From positions 507,001 to 571,000 of the forward strand of contig CAJHZI010000484.1 in the NCBI GenBank assembly GCA_905160935.1: a stretch of DNA of 64,000 bases, read 5' to 3'. Of this stretch, positions 9,258 through 20,410 are shown in pieces. Origin of the DNA: Enchytraeus crypticus. Lineage: Eukaryota > Annelida > Clitellata > Enchytraeida > Enchytraeidae. The position numbers were made by a program, and so were the translations under genes. How positions within the stretch are numbered: position 1 is the first letter of the stretch; every line of letters begins with the position of its first letter. The notes below the pieces were generated by a model that saw only the letters and a program-made list of their open reading frames with translations, did not search any database and was not told the DNA's origin.

Positions 9258-9366
9258 CTTGGACGTTGAGCGGATTGTCCAGAGAGGTCAGCCTGGAGTC
9301 CCTACCGTTGTCCCACAGGATTTGAAAGGGTACGTTGATATAGTGGGAGGAGCCGACGTATTCGAA
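9258..9366 (-). CDS. PLXNA: Plexin A-like, exon w10 (PSI2-PSI3 linker)
   Basis: 109 nt, phase 0 start, one base left over. The acceptor is ttatgattgacag and the donor is GTTAGT. It encodes FEYVGSSHYINVPFQILW near the start and LDNPLNVQ at the end. This is the strand pair before plexin PSI3 (Y-x-x-x-hydrophobic-W, then [LI]-D-N-P-x-N), which leads to V-x-[LV]-Y-K-C in the next exon. A SINE begins at about intron position +7, so only the first hexamer of the intron is host sequence. Confidence 0.92.
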
Positions 9367-9546
9367 CTGTCAATCATAATAAGAATAAATATTAGACTCC
9401 GCCCTCTATCACTATACTAAAATGTAATGACGACTAATGGCGAATTTTACAACACATCGACATAAGTTGCCGATTACTAGTTATTGAAAGGGTCCTTGTT
9501 GCCTTGATTAGTTAATATTCGCATTAAAAAGTTAGTTAGATTTACC

Positions 9547-9862
9547 CGTGTTGTGTCCGTGCTGCTGAAGAGATACAAACGATTTGTAGCTTTAGTGCTT
9601 TATCGTCCAATTACGACACTGCACGTGTTGTAAAAGACGACAAAGCATTAATATCCAAACCAATGTCAGAAAGGACATTCGGTTGGTGAACGCCTAGGCT
9701 TCAGGAATTCCAAAAAAAATTTCTAAAACGGAACTGAAAAATTTAATAGGGGACTGACAGATGATATGGTGTGGGACAGAGAGGACTAGAGAAGGTCTAT
9801 TTGTATCCCGACCCCGGTTAAACTGGGATTCAAGGGAAGATGATGATGATGATGATGATAAT
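9547..9862 (+). mobile_element. family C LINE-tail element
   Basis: Long copy: cgtgttgtgtccgtgctgc, gcacgtgttgtaaaagacg, attcggttggtgaacgccta, then ataggggactgacagatgat, gggacagagaggactag and gtatcccgaccccggttaaa, ending in (GAT)n. The 3' part translates to a decayed form of GLTDDM..DRE.WRK.IRIPTLVK. Confidence 0.85.
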
Positions 9863-9926
9863 TAAGACTATAATATAATGAGAATTAAATAAGAAGAGGA
9901 AATGGAATGAGTAAAGATGATCTAAC

Positions 9927-10028
9927 CAGCACAGGATCGCATTCGATGTACTTGACTCCACGCTCTTCAGTCAATCTCGCACTCTTCTCTTCATCTCGTT
10001 TAAAGTTGAATATACATTTGAAATTGTT
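9927..10028 (-). CDS. PLXNA: Plexin A-like, exon w9 (PSI2-PSI3 linker)
   Basis: 102 nt, phase 0 to 0, 34 codons. The acceptor is tagagttttcag and the donor is GTTAGA. It encodes NNFKCIFNFKRDEEKS and ends GVKYIECDPVL. Plexins carry a [FY]-x-C-x-F-x-[IF] strand and an I-x-C-[DQ] strand at this point, giving one disulphide pair. It reads on into FEYVGSS of w10. Recognition depends on position between two well-supported exons as well as the two cysteines. Confidence 0.87.
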
Positions 10029-10336
10029 CTGAAAACTCTACACAATATATCAAAACAGTGAAAGTAAAAAATGCAATCGAAGTTAGTGACAAATAAAGTC
10101 TCAATTTAACATCTCTTTTCACACAACAGGACATTTTGGAAGCTATGAGAAACGACAATTTAACGATTCTAGTGTGTATACTAGAATGTGCATCAAATTC
10201 CCTGACGGCCGTTGTTTTAGTTTTTACAGACCGTTTGATACCCTGTGTTTCTGGAAATTTTTTATTTTATTTTATTACTTTTAAATGTTTATTTGTATTT
10301 GTCAGCGATTTGGTGTTGATTCTGAAATAAACATAC

Positions 10337-10340
<4 letters not shown>

Positions 10341-10381
<41 letters not shown>
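10341..10381. repeat. (CT)n microsatellite
   Basis: About 20 ct units in the w8-w9 intron. Confidence 0.95.
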
Positions 10382-10549
10382 GTGATATGTTGTCGTATGA
10401 AATAAAATGTACAAAATTAAAAATGCAAATATGTTTATATATGTATATGTGATTCATCTTTTCCTGTCTATTTTTGACGAATAAAGAAATGAATATATAT
10501 AAAAGTATTGATGAAAGTTAACGCAACATAAAAAACTTCAAATCCTCAC

Positions 10550-10678
10550 CAGCAGATGAGTGGCTCTAACTTTAAGGCTCCTCGTGGTACCAGATGGAAT
10601 GAGTATTTCGCTGGAGTTGACCACATTTTCCAGCCGTGGACAGAATTCAGGACCCGGGGTATCAGATCTCCCCTGAAC
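10550..10678 (-). CDS. PLXNA: Plexin A-like, exon w8 (after PSI2)
   Basis: 129 nt, phase 0 to 0, 43 codons, donor GTGAGG. The acceptor is doubled: the sense strand reads ttcag, GTTCAG, GGG. I took the upstream AG, which gives VQGRSDTPGPEFCPRL. The second AG (exon end at 10672) would drop only the two residues VQ. The exon continues SSEILIPSGTTRSLKVRA. The plexin pattern is P-G-x-x-F-C-P-x-[IL], then [ST]-E-I-L-[IV]-P-x-G with a following basic strand. NSS is a possible glycosylation site. Confidence 0.92.
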
Positions 10679-10839
10679 CTGAACATTTTCATTTAATAAA
10701 ATTGAAATAAATTTAGTTGAAAAACATCACAAATATTCAACTATTCGAACACTTAAAATTCCAAAAACTCTAATGTTAAATCACTTAGTCTGTCGTTACA
10801 TACCAGTGACTTGCCAGTAACTTACTGTTACTATAATCA

Positions 10840-10926
10840 TTGGCGAGCCCAGGATACTGATACGGATAATTGATCATTGATCCGCGGTCGAGTATCTAAC
10901 CGACTTCGCTACTGGCTCCAGCCATA
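10840..10926 (-). mobile_element. family A SINE fragment
   Basis: Head part only: ggcgagcccagg, tgatccgcggtcgagtatc and gctactggctccagcca. The 3' half is missing. Confidence 0.75.
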
Positions 10927-10965
10927 ACTACCCACCTGCTCAGCCCAAATATTAAATTCTAATCA

Positions 10966-11098
10966 TCATCATCTTCTTCTTCCCTTGAATCCCAGTTTAA
11001 CTAGGGTAGAGATGCGAATAAACTGTCTCAAATCCATATATTATACATTATATCATCATCATCATCATCTTCCCTTAAATCTCAGTTTAACCAGGGTA
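10966..11098 (-). mobile_element. two family C tail fragments
   Basis: Two copies of (atc)n, then cttcccttgaatcccagttt and aaccagggta-type sequence, near 10966 and 11053. Only the last 40-45 bp of family C is present in each. Confidence 0.7.
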
Positions 11099-11305
11099 CA
11101 TTATATATGTCTCATATTTATTATGATTAGTTTCTAATAATAATACATAGTATTTTATTCAATAAAATGATCACAAAGATTTTGATTTTCGATAAAATGA
11201 TCACAAAGATTTAAATTTCAAAGATTTGCTTAGAAAGTTTAGATGAGCAAGAAGCCTAACAAAGACTAGACTAGATTGTCGTCCACCACAACATTTAGCA
11301 CTCAC

Positions 11306-11417
11306 CCTCTGGCCGGTGATGAGGACGTCAGAGCTACACGACTCTCTGCTGTTAGAACATTGGTGTCTCTTGGCGCACCACCAGCAGGGAAACCCACTCG
11401 TAGTGCACTTGGTACAT
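11306..11417 (-). CDS. PLXNA: Plexin A-like, exon w7 (PSI2)
   Basis: 112 nt, one leading base plus 37 codons. The acceptor is ttttgttgttcag and the donor is GTGAGT. Its leading A completes ACA (T) from w6. It encodes CTKCTTSGFPCWWCAKRHQC, then ESC and SSDVLITGQR. This is the second plexin PSI: C-x2-C-x5-P-C-x-W-C-x5-C. Invertebrate plexin A proteins show a similar D-[IV]-L-[IV]-T-G stretch after PSI2, which is one reason for calling this plexin A. The start would be unclear from the open frame alone; splice phase fixes it. Confidence 0.93.
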
Positions 11418-11419
11418 CT

Positions 11420-11554
11420 GAACAACAAAAACCACACACAGTGGTAAATCTGCGTTCGTACTCAGTGGAATCATCATCATCATTATCATCGTCGTCATTA
11501 TCCTTATCGTCATCATCATCATCATAATCATCATCATCATCATCATCTTCTTCT

Positions 11555-11593
<39 letters not shown>

Positions 11594-11861
11594 TCTTCTT
11601 CTTCTTCTCTTAAATCACAGTTTAACCAGGGTCGGGATACGAATAGACTTTCTTTTATCCATTCGTTTAAGTTTTGTGGCATTTACTGGAGCCCAGGCTC
11701 TCACCAACCGAATGCCCTTTCTGACGTTGGTATGGATCTTAGTGCTTTAATCACCTTCTTCGACACGTGCAGTCACCGCTTGGTCAAATTCTACAAACGA
11801 CCCGGACACAACATGGGGAAGAACAACAAAAAACCATACACAGTGGTAACTCTGTGTACGC
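11420..11861 (-). mobile_element. family C LINE-tail insertion with long flanking duplication
   Basis: The core at about 11461-11817 reads, on plus, (atc)n, ttaaatcacagtttaaccag, ggtcgggatacgaatagac, the block around 11700 and cccggacacaacatgggg. It is flanked by similar sequences of about 39 bp, 11420-11458 and 11821-11861, both starting gaacaacaaaa. The left one includes the polypyrimidine tract of exon w7. Confidence 0.8.
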
Positions 11862-12296
11862 GTAAGGAATAAGGAAATTGATTAACTGGTAACATCTCAA
11901 TCACCATGACGTCACTATAAGTCACGTGATCTCTGCTCCAATCTTTATGACAGCCTAAACTCTCTGTTTCCACTAGGTGGTAATAAAGTGCGTTTGTCAT
12001 AAGATATACAGCTGTGATATTAAGAGGATATACTGCTGTGATATGGCTCATATATTGCGTGTGTCCGCAAGACCTGTCACATTCGGATTGAAAGTGTATG
12101 ACAAATTAGCCTGCTAAGTGAAAAAGAGAGCTGAGAAGTTACGTTCATAGGGTAGATCAGTTTGTTTAATATAACTTTCATGTACGTTAGCCGTGTGAAG
12201 GGAAACAAGTAATTCAAAAAATAAACAGTGATTAGAAAAAGCTATCGTTCAACTTGACGCAGAGCACTTTGAACCAAGTGCCAATCAGAAATAATT

Positions 12297-12420
12297 AATC
12301 AATCAATAAGAATTTAACGTCCGGTTCTTCGCCATAAGGCAATGTCAGGGACGTCTCTTGCAGACTCTACACAAACAGGTGCCAAAGAACCACACGATGA
12401 CGACTAGGTACACAAAGACA
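12297..12420 (+). mobile_element. family F element
   Basis: atcaatcaataagaatttaa, cgtccggttcttcgcc, ataaggcaatgtcagggac, then acaaacaggtgcc and ccacacgatgacgac. Related copies lie at 26557, 31550 and 48300. Confidence 0.75.
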
Positions 12421-14057
12421 AATAAGTAAAAGATCAGTTCAAAGTTCACTTTTGTCTACGACAAAGAATTATTTAACGATTTCAATAAACAAATTTATTT
12501 TTTATGAATTTACGACGAACCATAAAAAGAACTCTTGAGAGCATCGACTTGAAATTCCCACTTTTTAAAAATCTCAGTACACTGATACAAGATGGTTTTA
12601 GAAGAATAATTCAGTTTTATTTACAAAATTAAACACTTAACTCAGAATTTAATAAAATCCTACAAAACTAAAAACACCGTTTAACTGAAATTTTAACTAT
12701 TACTACACCGTTCGGATGCTATCCATGTCAATGCATAACATGCTCTTTTTCATATTGATAGATTTACATCATATCGTAACAGACTTTTGACGTAGCGACA
12801 CCGTAGCAGTTCCGCACTACCAAATGAGAACAGGCGGCGCGGTAGGAACTAAGTCGCTACTTCCATTACAGACAACGCCGTTTGAATCAATGGAATTGAA
12901 GTTGGACAGAGCCGGAAATAATAAATGATATATGACGTCGAGAGTCCGTGGGGACCCTTGGGACACATCGATGGATATGGAACACTCGTGACGTTTACAG
13001 TGACTAAAGCAGGAGTAGTCAGTGATGATCTACTATATTGTATTAGCCTAGTGGATTCCCCGAGGTGGGAAAATTTCTCCTCCCACTTATCCTTTTAACT
13101 TCTGTGGGATTTTCCATAACGGGTAAAAATATTGCTCTTCCATTATTAGTATTATCCTAACCGATTTTTCTAGGATTTTTCTGTTTCAGGTATTTCTAAA
13201 AAACCTTCATATTTTGGTTATTTCTGCAGACTTTTCACATGTAACCATGTAATTATAAATGCAATGTAACCAATGTGCCTCTTCGATTAAAAATCTAACC
13301 CGAGACCCAAGGTTTTCTGCTTATCACTAAAGCTCAGTACCAACCGGACCTTGAAATACTGGTTCAGTCACTCCAGCACATAAAATAATAAATCTAATTA
13401 AAAACTTAAAGCTTTATTTGCTAAAATGTATTAAAACTTAAACTAATTAAAAACCTAATAAGATTTCATAGCACTTGGTAATTAATTCTTTCCACGGAAA
13501 GGAAAATTCAAAGCATTAAAATTGAAATACAGTTTTATAACTGTCAATTTAATTTAGTTATTCTTAATCATACTCTTAACACTTTCAGAACTGCCATAAT
13601 TTTGTTAAACCAGCCCGTCTAAATCTAAGCTAAAACCACAACTTCAGCAATTCAGAACTAAACCAAAGCTAAAAAGAGAACTTCAGTTGTTATGAAATCG
13701 ATTTGCAAGAGTCTAACACGAGTGCACCAGTCATTAACTGGACTTCCAAAATCATATAATTATATTGCTTTCTGTATTGTGCATATTAAAAATAGTTAAC
13801 ACTTAAAAAGCTACTCAAGAATGTTTCTACCACATTTTTTCAAACCAGACGCATTTATCAAGATGACAGGAGCACTCAATACAGATAATACTAAGTAGTA
13901 TACCTAACATTGCATTAGTAGATTAAATGGACTCAATCTTTATGTAGTTTCGACATTATAATTTTCATTTGAGATAATTATTATTATCTAATAACTTATT
14001 TTAATTACTATAATTATTATATAATAATTTATTATAATTATAATTGATGCAGCTTAC
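12421..14057. other. intron, nothing recognised
   Basis: Single-copy looking intron sequence between w6 and w7. A more GC-rich patch lies near 12780-12960, but no coding match was found. Confidence 0.5.
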
Positions 14058-14148
14058 GTATTGTGGACGCTGCAGTCGAAGAAGGTGAAGTTAGTGGAGA
14101 GAAAATCCTGACCGTTTAACGTCAATGACAGGGTCATTACTATGTGAT
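14058..14148 (-). CDS. PLXNA: Plexin A-like, exon w6 (strand before PSI2)
   Basis: 91 nt, two leading bases, 29 codons, two trailing bases. The acceptor is tgtatgtttcag and the donor is GTAAGC. With G from w5 it starts aspartate, then HIVMTLSLTLNGQDF, and ends STNFTFFDCSVHN. Plexins have [SN]-x-x-F-x-F-[FY]-[DN]-C-S-x-H-x-x-C here, the last cysteine being supplied by w7. NFT is a likely glycosylation site. A very short exon, but both splice phases and both neighbours agree. Confidence 0.93.
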
Positions 14149-14190
14149 CTGAAACATACAGACGTTTAATTTATTATTTTTAGTTTTATT

Positions 14191-14449
14191 TCCCCGTGTT
14201 GGGTACGGGTTCCTTGAAAAATAGACCAACCGTGTAATAGACCAACCGTGCCTTCTACGACACGTGCAAATGCACGTGTCGTAGAAGGCGACTAAATCAC
14301 TAAGATCCAAGCCGACGTCAGAAAGGGCATTCGGTTGGTGAGCGCGTAGGCTCCAGTAATTGCCACACAACTTAAACGAATGAATAAACTGTCTATTTGT
14401 ATCCTGACCCTGGTTAAACTGGGATTTAAGGGAAGATGATGATGATTTT
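14191..14449 (+). mobile_element. family C LINE-tail element with internal palindrome
   Basis: ccccgtgttgggtacgggtt, repeated gaccaaccgtg, attcggttggtgagcgcgta, tcctgaccctggttaaactg and a GAT tail. Positions 14250-14289 form a perfect 19-bp inverted repeat around two bases, not present in other copies. Confidence 0.85.
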
Positions 14450-14454
14450 TTAAA

Positions 14455-14690
14455 AATTGCCCTGGGCTGTATAAGGCCCTGGGCTAAAATATAAGATAAA
14501 AAAGACTTTATTTAATTAAAAGAAAGATGAAAAAATGTTTAAAATAGTTCCTCTACGCTCTGGGAGGCCGCATTCGCCAATGTGCCACGAACGCATGCAG
14601 CATTAAAAAGCTGGAGTGCAATATATAGGCGCTGCCATAGAAAGGCTTTTTCACGTTGATTTTATTATTATTATTATTATTATTATTAAC
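14455..14690 (+). mobile_element. family G element
   Basis: Starts tgccctgggctgtataagg, then ccctgggctaaaa, aagactttatttaatt, ctctgggaggccgcattcg, and ends before (TTA)n. An older copy than those at 21450 and 27162, in the opposite orientation to them. Confidence 0.78.
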
Positions 14691-14964
14691 AATTAAAACT
14701 TATATAGCAGTGTCATATCCGAAATCGATCTTCGAGACTACTTTACAGAGAGACTTTAATAATAATGGGCTAAACAAAAATTACATTTAAATTTTAATTT
14801 ATATCTAAGAAAATATGTAACGAAATTGTAAAAAATGTAATTGCAAAGTAAAAGCTCGACATTTTAACCTAAGGCATTAAACAATTAAAGAAAAACAAGA
14901 ACAACAATATAGTAATACAATGCGACACAACTCCGTACAATTCAATAACATAACATAATAAGGA

Positions 14965-15075
14965 TTAGAGTGCTACTGTCATCCATGACAACGTGGAGCA
15001 CTATTGAGACCAATCCAAGCGGATGAGAAAAAGGAAGGTCCAAAAAGGTGAAAATTTCAAAATCCAGAAAACCAG
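14965..15075 (+). mobile_element. family E element
   Basis: attagagtgctactgtcatc, catgacaacgtggagcacta, aaggaaggtccaaaaaggtg and ttcaaaatccagaaa. Confidence 0.8.
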
Positions 15076-15487
15076 CCCAACGATAAGATGCAACAAGAGC
15101 AGTAAGATGCAATGCAACACAAAACAACGTTACTGGATGCAACGAAGTATCCCCCATTTCAAAGCAGTCAGACTGAATATTTATTCTCACAAAGTGAACA
15201 ACGAAGATTGTAAGACACAAGATATAGATTCTGAACACTGGTTTAGGTTTGTTGCAAATCGTCAAAGTTTCAACCACAGATTAGTCCATCGAGCATTGTG
15301 GAGAGAGCAGTAATTTTCACGTCAAGCTGACACGCAAATGTCAGCTACAGCGAATGACCAGGTCAACGCTACAATCATATCGCACATGTAATCATATAAT
15401 TACCGAGCCACTTACACGCTACCAAATCTCTACCGAGTACAGATTAGATGAATTAGGATAATAAGTTCTGAAGTTTGAGCTAATATA

Positions 15488-15541
15488 GTTGTTCGTCAAA
15501 ATGTTAACTGATTTCATTCAGTTACAATTTTGACGAACAAC
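15488..15541. other. 54-bp hairpin
   Basis: Left arm gttgttcgtcaaaat..gttaactga pairs with tcagttac.aattttgacg and aacaac. About 24 bp pair around a six-base loop (tttcat), with two single-base bulges. Confidence 0.85.
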
Positions 15542-15549
15542 ATATATAT

Positions 15550-17189
15550 ATATAAATTCTAAGTTAATTAAATGATTAATTAATTTACGCTCGTTTTCCG
15601 TATCACTCTTCGCTAAACTGAAATCAAGAGTTGTCAATGATGCGACAGACTGGTTCTGACGGTAGTCAATGATCTTTAGCTCGCAATCACCTCTCATTCT
15701 TCCGGATCATCTATCCACTCTTCCACTGATTCTCATCTCATCTCTTCCATTGACTTCTGGATCTCTAATTTATTTCTGAGCGCAATCGACAGTCGCTAAC
15801 ACAGGGCAAATCATTGACTAACGGTCTGCCTCAGTTCTATGCGAGAAAATCGATTCTGACAATTTCAGTCGACAAGATGTTGAAATGAAGCGTCAGGCCA
15901 AACTCCCGCTAACCCCCCACCCACCCACATAAAGCATGACTAAGTCCCCTCGATAGCCTAAATAAATTTAACACAAGAGTGGGGAATTAGTTAAGTACCA
16001 GTGAAATTTTGTGACGTGACATATGAGAAATGAAATTGAGCTAAATTTTTCTATCGATACAATACTCTTAGTTTTATTTTTCGTTCACTTCTCAGTATTT
16101 CTGGACGTATTTTTCTTAGATATTTCTGCGTATCTGGTATTTTTGCCGAGAAATCCATATATACAACTGTTATCAAATTTACGAAGACTTTTGCAATTTG
16201 TGAAATAAACCAGACTCAACCGCTCCACCATTCTCCATTCCAATCTACCCTTCCCCCTCCCTTCCACCTCTCTCCTTCCCAATCTCTTCCCAATCATCAT
16301 CACAGGCGATTAGACATAGCAAAAGCATTAGGACTATAGATCGTCATTTTACAAATTGAATCAAGTCTCCGAGTTAACTGTTCCGACCTCAATAAAAACT
16401 GACAGAGAACCAATGAAGAACAAACCACGTACAAAATAAACCAACATGAGCTCTAAAGGTAAATGTGTATCGGAGCCTATGAGTATATAACTTACTTAGC
16501 CTATACATATATTGGCAGAATGCAATATTCTCTATTTAAGTTCCTGTTGCTATTATTTCAAACTTTTTCAACTGTTATTTCTTTTACTTGAATTGCATGT
16601 TTATTCCGTTTGCCTAGTTATTCTTCAATTTGTATGACTGATGGGTAGTCAACTAGATAGGTTACTTGTGACCCCTCTCACCGCATGGTTTGTGTATGCC
16701 ACTGTATATTTTAGGTGTATTGATATAAACATAGTTTTTTCTCTCTCCGTATACATGCATATAATAGCCTATAACTGTATTTTATAGCATATGGATGTAT
16801 ATCACGGCCTGTATAAAATCGAAATAGCATTAACAATTAGGCCACGTATTCTTTCGTTAAATTTATATAATTATTAATGTCACTATTTTCAAAATATTAT
16901 AATTTCTATACTCCGGGTGTATAGAACCGAAGTTTGATAAAACGATTCGAGCAATATGTGCCGAATCGCCGACCGGCTACTCGAGATCATCTAGCTGCTT
17001 AAAAGAATTGCTGAAGAAGATTCCTTTAAATCTTCGCAAAGTCATGGAAAGCCTTTGCATAAGAAAAGAGGTCTCTCGCTTATCGCCGGTTTGCTCTGCA
17101 ATAAGTCTGCCTATAAATATTATTATTATTATTATTCTTCTTACTTACGAATGGATACACATCAAAAGTCTCGATATATTACGAAGGAC
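15550..17189. other. intron, nothing recognised
   Basis: No coding match. A short stretch near 16913-16975 (ttgataaaacgattcgagc, aatatgtgc) recurs near 36838, so a further old repeat is present. Confidence 0.45.
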
Positions 17190-17302
17190 ATGAAAAATAG
17201 GGGATTGACGGATGATATGATATGGGACAGAGAGAACTGGAGAAAGTCTATTCGTATCCCGACCCTGGTTAAACTTTAATTTAAGGTGATGATGATGACG
17301 AT
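17190..17302 (+). mobile_element. family C tail with readable peptide
   Basis: Encodes MKNRGLTDDMIWDRENWRKS and IRIPTLVKL before GAT repeats. This is the clearest sign that family C is the 3' end of a LINE open reading frame. Confidence 0.82.
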
Positions 17303-17406
17303 GCTTATTCTTCTTACCATTGTTATTTTGGTTATTTTAGAGATTTAACGACCGTTTTCTCATCGAATGTTGATATCGTGGACTTTAGTGATGTAAATCC
17401 GCATAC

Positions 17407-17408
<2 letters not shown>

Positions 17409-17478
<70 letters not shown>
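17409..17478. repeat. (AT)n microsatellite
   Basis: About 34 uninterrupted at units. Confidence 0.97.
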
Positions 17479-17479
<1 letters not shown>

Positions 17480-17804
17480 CCAGGCCAAACAGCAGAATGC
17501 TTACGACTGCGCCCATTTTACAGTTGGGTCGTAATTCTGCCAGACACATTCAGAGCTTTTGCCAGAAGAGAAAAGGAGAGAATAAAGAGGAACTGCGCAG
17601 ACTCAGCTTAGGCGGAAGTCCCACGTCACAGGGATGAGGATAGTGGGACTCACGGATCCGGAACACTGCACCGGGTCGAGCCCATTCAATGGTCGACTCG
17701 AATAGACAGTCGTAATAGCAACTCGTGCGTCTGTAGTCACGGGTCAGAGTGAAATGGTTAGGAACAAGAGGTTGATAAGGAAGTGGAATAGTAGTCCACC
17801 CGGA

Positions 17805-17936
17805 AATGGATAAGATATTCGACCGCGGATCAGTAAATGTGTGGGGTTAAAATCCTGGGCTCGTCCGTCACTGACATCGCTTTCGAGTGATGAAACTGAC
17901 GTTAACACGAGCTTTACCAGTTTTACCAGCTTTTTA
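17805..17936 (+). mobile_element. family A SINE
   Basis: taagatattcgaccgcggat, ggggttaaaatcctgggctc, gtcactgacatcgctttcga and gaaactgacgttaac. The A-box end is lost. Confidence 0.83.
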
Positions 17937-19009
17937 GTAGTTAGCTGAATTTAGAATAATTTACTAGAATGGTCTGCATGAACTGAAATCGTTCAATAAT
18001 CGCTGAATGGAACGCATGAAGCGTTGAATAATCGGCAAAAATTACAAAATTAGCGAAATATATTAAATGATAAAATAGGGCAAAACCTTTCAGAATATTG
18101 ACGATTTTTCGAAACCCTAGTATTTTGACCCTACCTTTGACTATTACATATCCACATTTCACTGTTGCTTGGAAATAATGGCTTCTTAGTAGGTTTGTTT
18201 CCGTTGCGTTCCTCAGAACTCGCTTAGTAGCCTCTTACTATACGTTCAGTTTACGATCGATCTAATTGTCAGTTGTCCGGACACAACACGGGATTATATA
18301 CCATATATACTCAGAATATTTACAATAAAGCGTGAGCTAGAGGCATTAAACCATTGTAGAGGCTTAAACTGCGAGTTATATATTCCTTAAATACGGCCAC
18401 AGGACTCCAAACCTTATTAATATGATATATGCCCTTAATATGATAGTAACATGTTAATACTGTTACACAGAGTTTTTAATAAGTATAATATACTGGAGAT
18501 AAGCAGAACTCAATGGACTGCGATTAAAATAAAATTGAAATGCGATACGACGACAGATTGCGAGTAGAAATATAAGGTCGTACTTAAAGTTAATTGAAAA
18601 CAAATATCAACACAGCCGATAAAGCAGACCAGGGTTGAATGAAAACAGATTAAACACATCGGCACTTAGTGAAAATGTATCAGAGATTTGGCATTCCTAA
18701 TTTTATTAAAACCTGAGGCCTTAAAATTGAATTTTCCATAGTGTGTGTACAATTTCACTTTTTGAACCTGAATATGTTTTCATTTTTCTAAATTTAGCAG
18801 AATCTGATATTAACGCAAGTAACATGAATTAAGTTCCAGCCATTTAAGTCAACGATGGAGCATTTTATTTTATCGTTTTTCATACTTACTGAAAAATAAA
18901 TAGTAACTGTGAAAAAATTTCATATTTTCTGTATAGCTTTTAATTAAAACCAGATTTCATATACATTTTTAATACTATAAACAGGAAAGCTCGGAAAATG
19001 GTGTGATTC
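17937..19009. other. intron, nothing recognised
   Basis: AT-rich sequence without a clear repeat or coding match. Confidence 0.45.
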
Positions 19010-19440
19010 AGACAGCCGAATGATTAATCAAAACAAGCAAAGACATGCACACACTAACAGAAAGTCAAACAGAGACATACACACATATATTGACAGAGAC
19101 AAACACTGCTACACAGACACATACACTGAAGAGACTGACTAAGACACAGAGTGACAGAGAGACAAACTTATACACAAACACATGCAGACACAGATACATA
19201 CAGAGGGACTAAAACATGGATAAATACACTGATGAAGAGACTGAGACAAAAACAGAAACACTGATAGAAGGACAGAGATATAGACACATAGTTTGAGAGA
19301 GATACTGAGACATAGTCGCATAAACAGGCAGAGAGACTATGACATAGTCACATATACTGACAACGAGAGAGAGAGACAGAGAGAGACAGAGACAGAGAGA
19401 GAGAGAGAGAGAGACAGAGAAAGAGAGAGAGGCGAAATGA
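19010..19440. repeat. degenerate ACA/GAGA-rich array
   Basis: Imperfect units of acacagaga, gacatacaca and gagactga, ending in a purer (GA)n near 19362-19432. Confidence 0.8.
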
Positions 19441-20024
19441 AACTAATGCTAATGACATTACGCTATATTTTTTGTCTGCTTCTTCGTTTGCAACAAAATA
19501 AAAAGAAGTAAATAACACATTAAATACATAGAAGAGCTAATACCCAACGGTATGAATTATTAAAATCTGTAAATTAGACAAGAATTAAAACTTCAAGAAG
19601 ATTACATAAAAGACACTTCTCTCCTATCTTTCTTTATCTAGAATCACAACTAATCCAATTGTAGATATTATTTCTTATCTGTACTCCTTTCCTTAATTCA
19701 CTCGTCTAGCTCCCTTACGTCGCTTCCACAAATGCAAAACTTGATCGAGTTCTTGAAGTGTGCAAATTGCATCATCATCATTCAATGCTCCGGTTTTGCA
19801 GAAATTCAAAGCTTACAGATCGCCAGCAAATACTCGACCTGGAAGGAACTGTATAAGCATTTCTCCGTCAGGAGCTTGCGTCCAGGCCCGCTAAATAATA
19901 TTTGCAAATGAGGTCGAAACGTCCCCAAGGGTGCTTAACCCTTGTCCATACATCGTCCCACTAGCTTCATCATTCCAATCCCTGCCCCAATTCCACCATT
20001 CCAAGCCCCTATACATCAGTATCT

Positions 20025-20168
20025 AGAGTCCAGCTGAGGTGAATATTAAAACTGAAGTATTTAACTTTTATTTAACTATCATTATCCAGCTGAGGTGAAT
20101 ATTAAAACTGAAGTATTTAACTTTTATTTAACTATCATTATCCAGTTGAGTTGGATATTAAAACTGAA
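20025..20168. repeat. tandem repeat, about 57-bp unit
   Basis: Units tccagctgaggtgaatatta, aaactgaagtatttaac, ttttatttaactatcatta. Two full copies and a third partial. Confidence 0.88.
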
Positions 20169-20410
20169 GGTAAGTGAGATTATTTAGTTATGAGTTATTA
20201 ACTTCATACAAACTGCAAAAATTTACTTAGAATTTCACGTGCTAGTATATTTTTATTTACCAGTATAATTCAGGGATATATGGGCCATATCAGCGCAAAA
20301 ACAATGCAGCAGAAATAAATGCAATAAAAATTAACTAAAACTTAGAATTATTAATATATAGGTATAGAATATTAAGCTTATGATTACAGCACTTACATTC
20401 AAATGTATCA

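Noticed and set aside
15023-15313. 96-codon frame and its antisense partner
   Set aside because: Both overlap a family E copy; similar frames occur at other E copies (31805, 47515).
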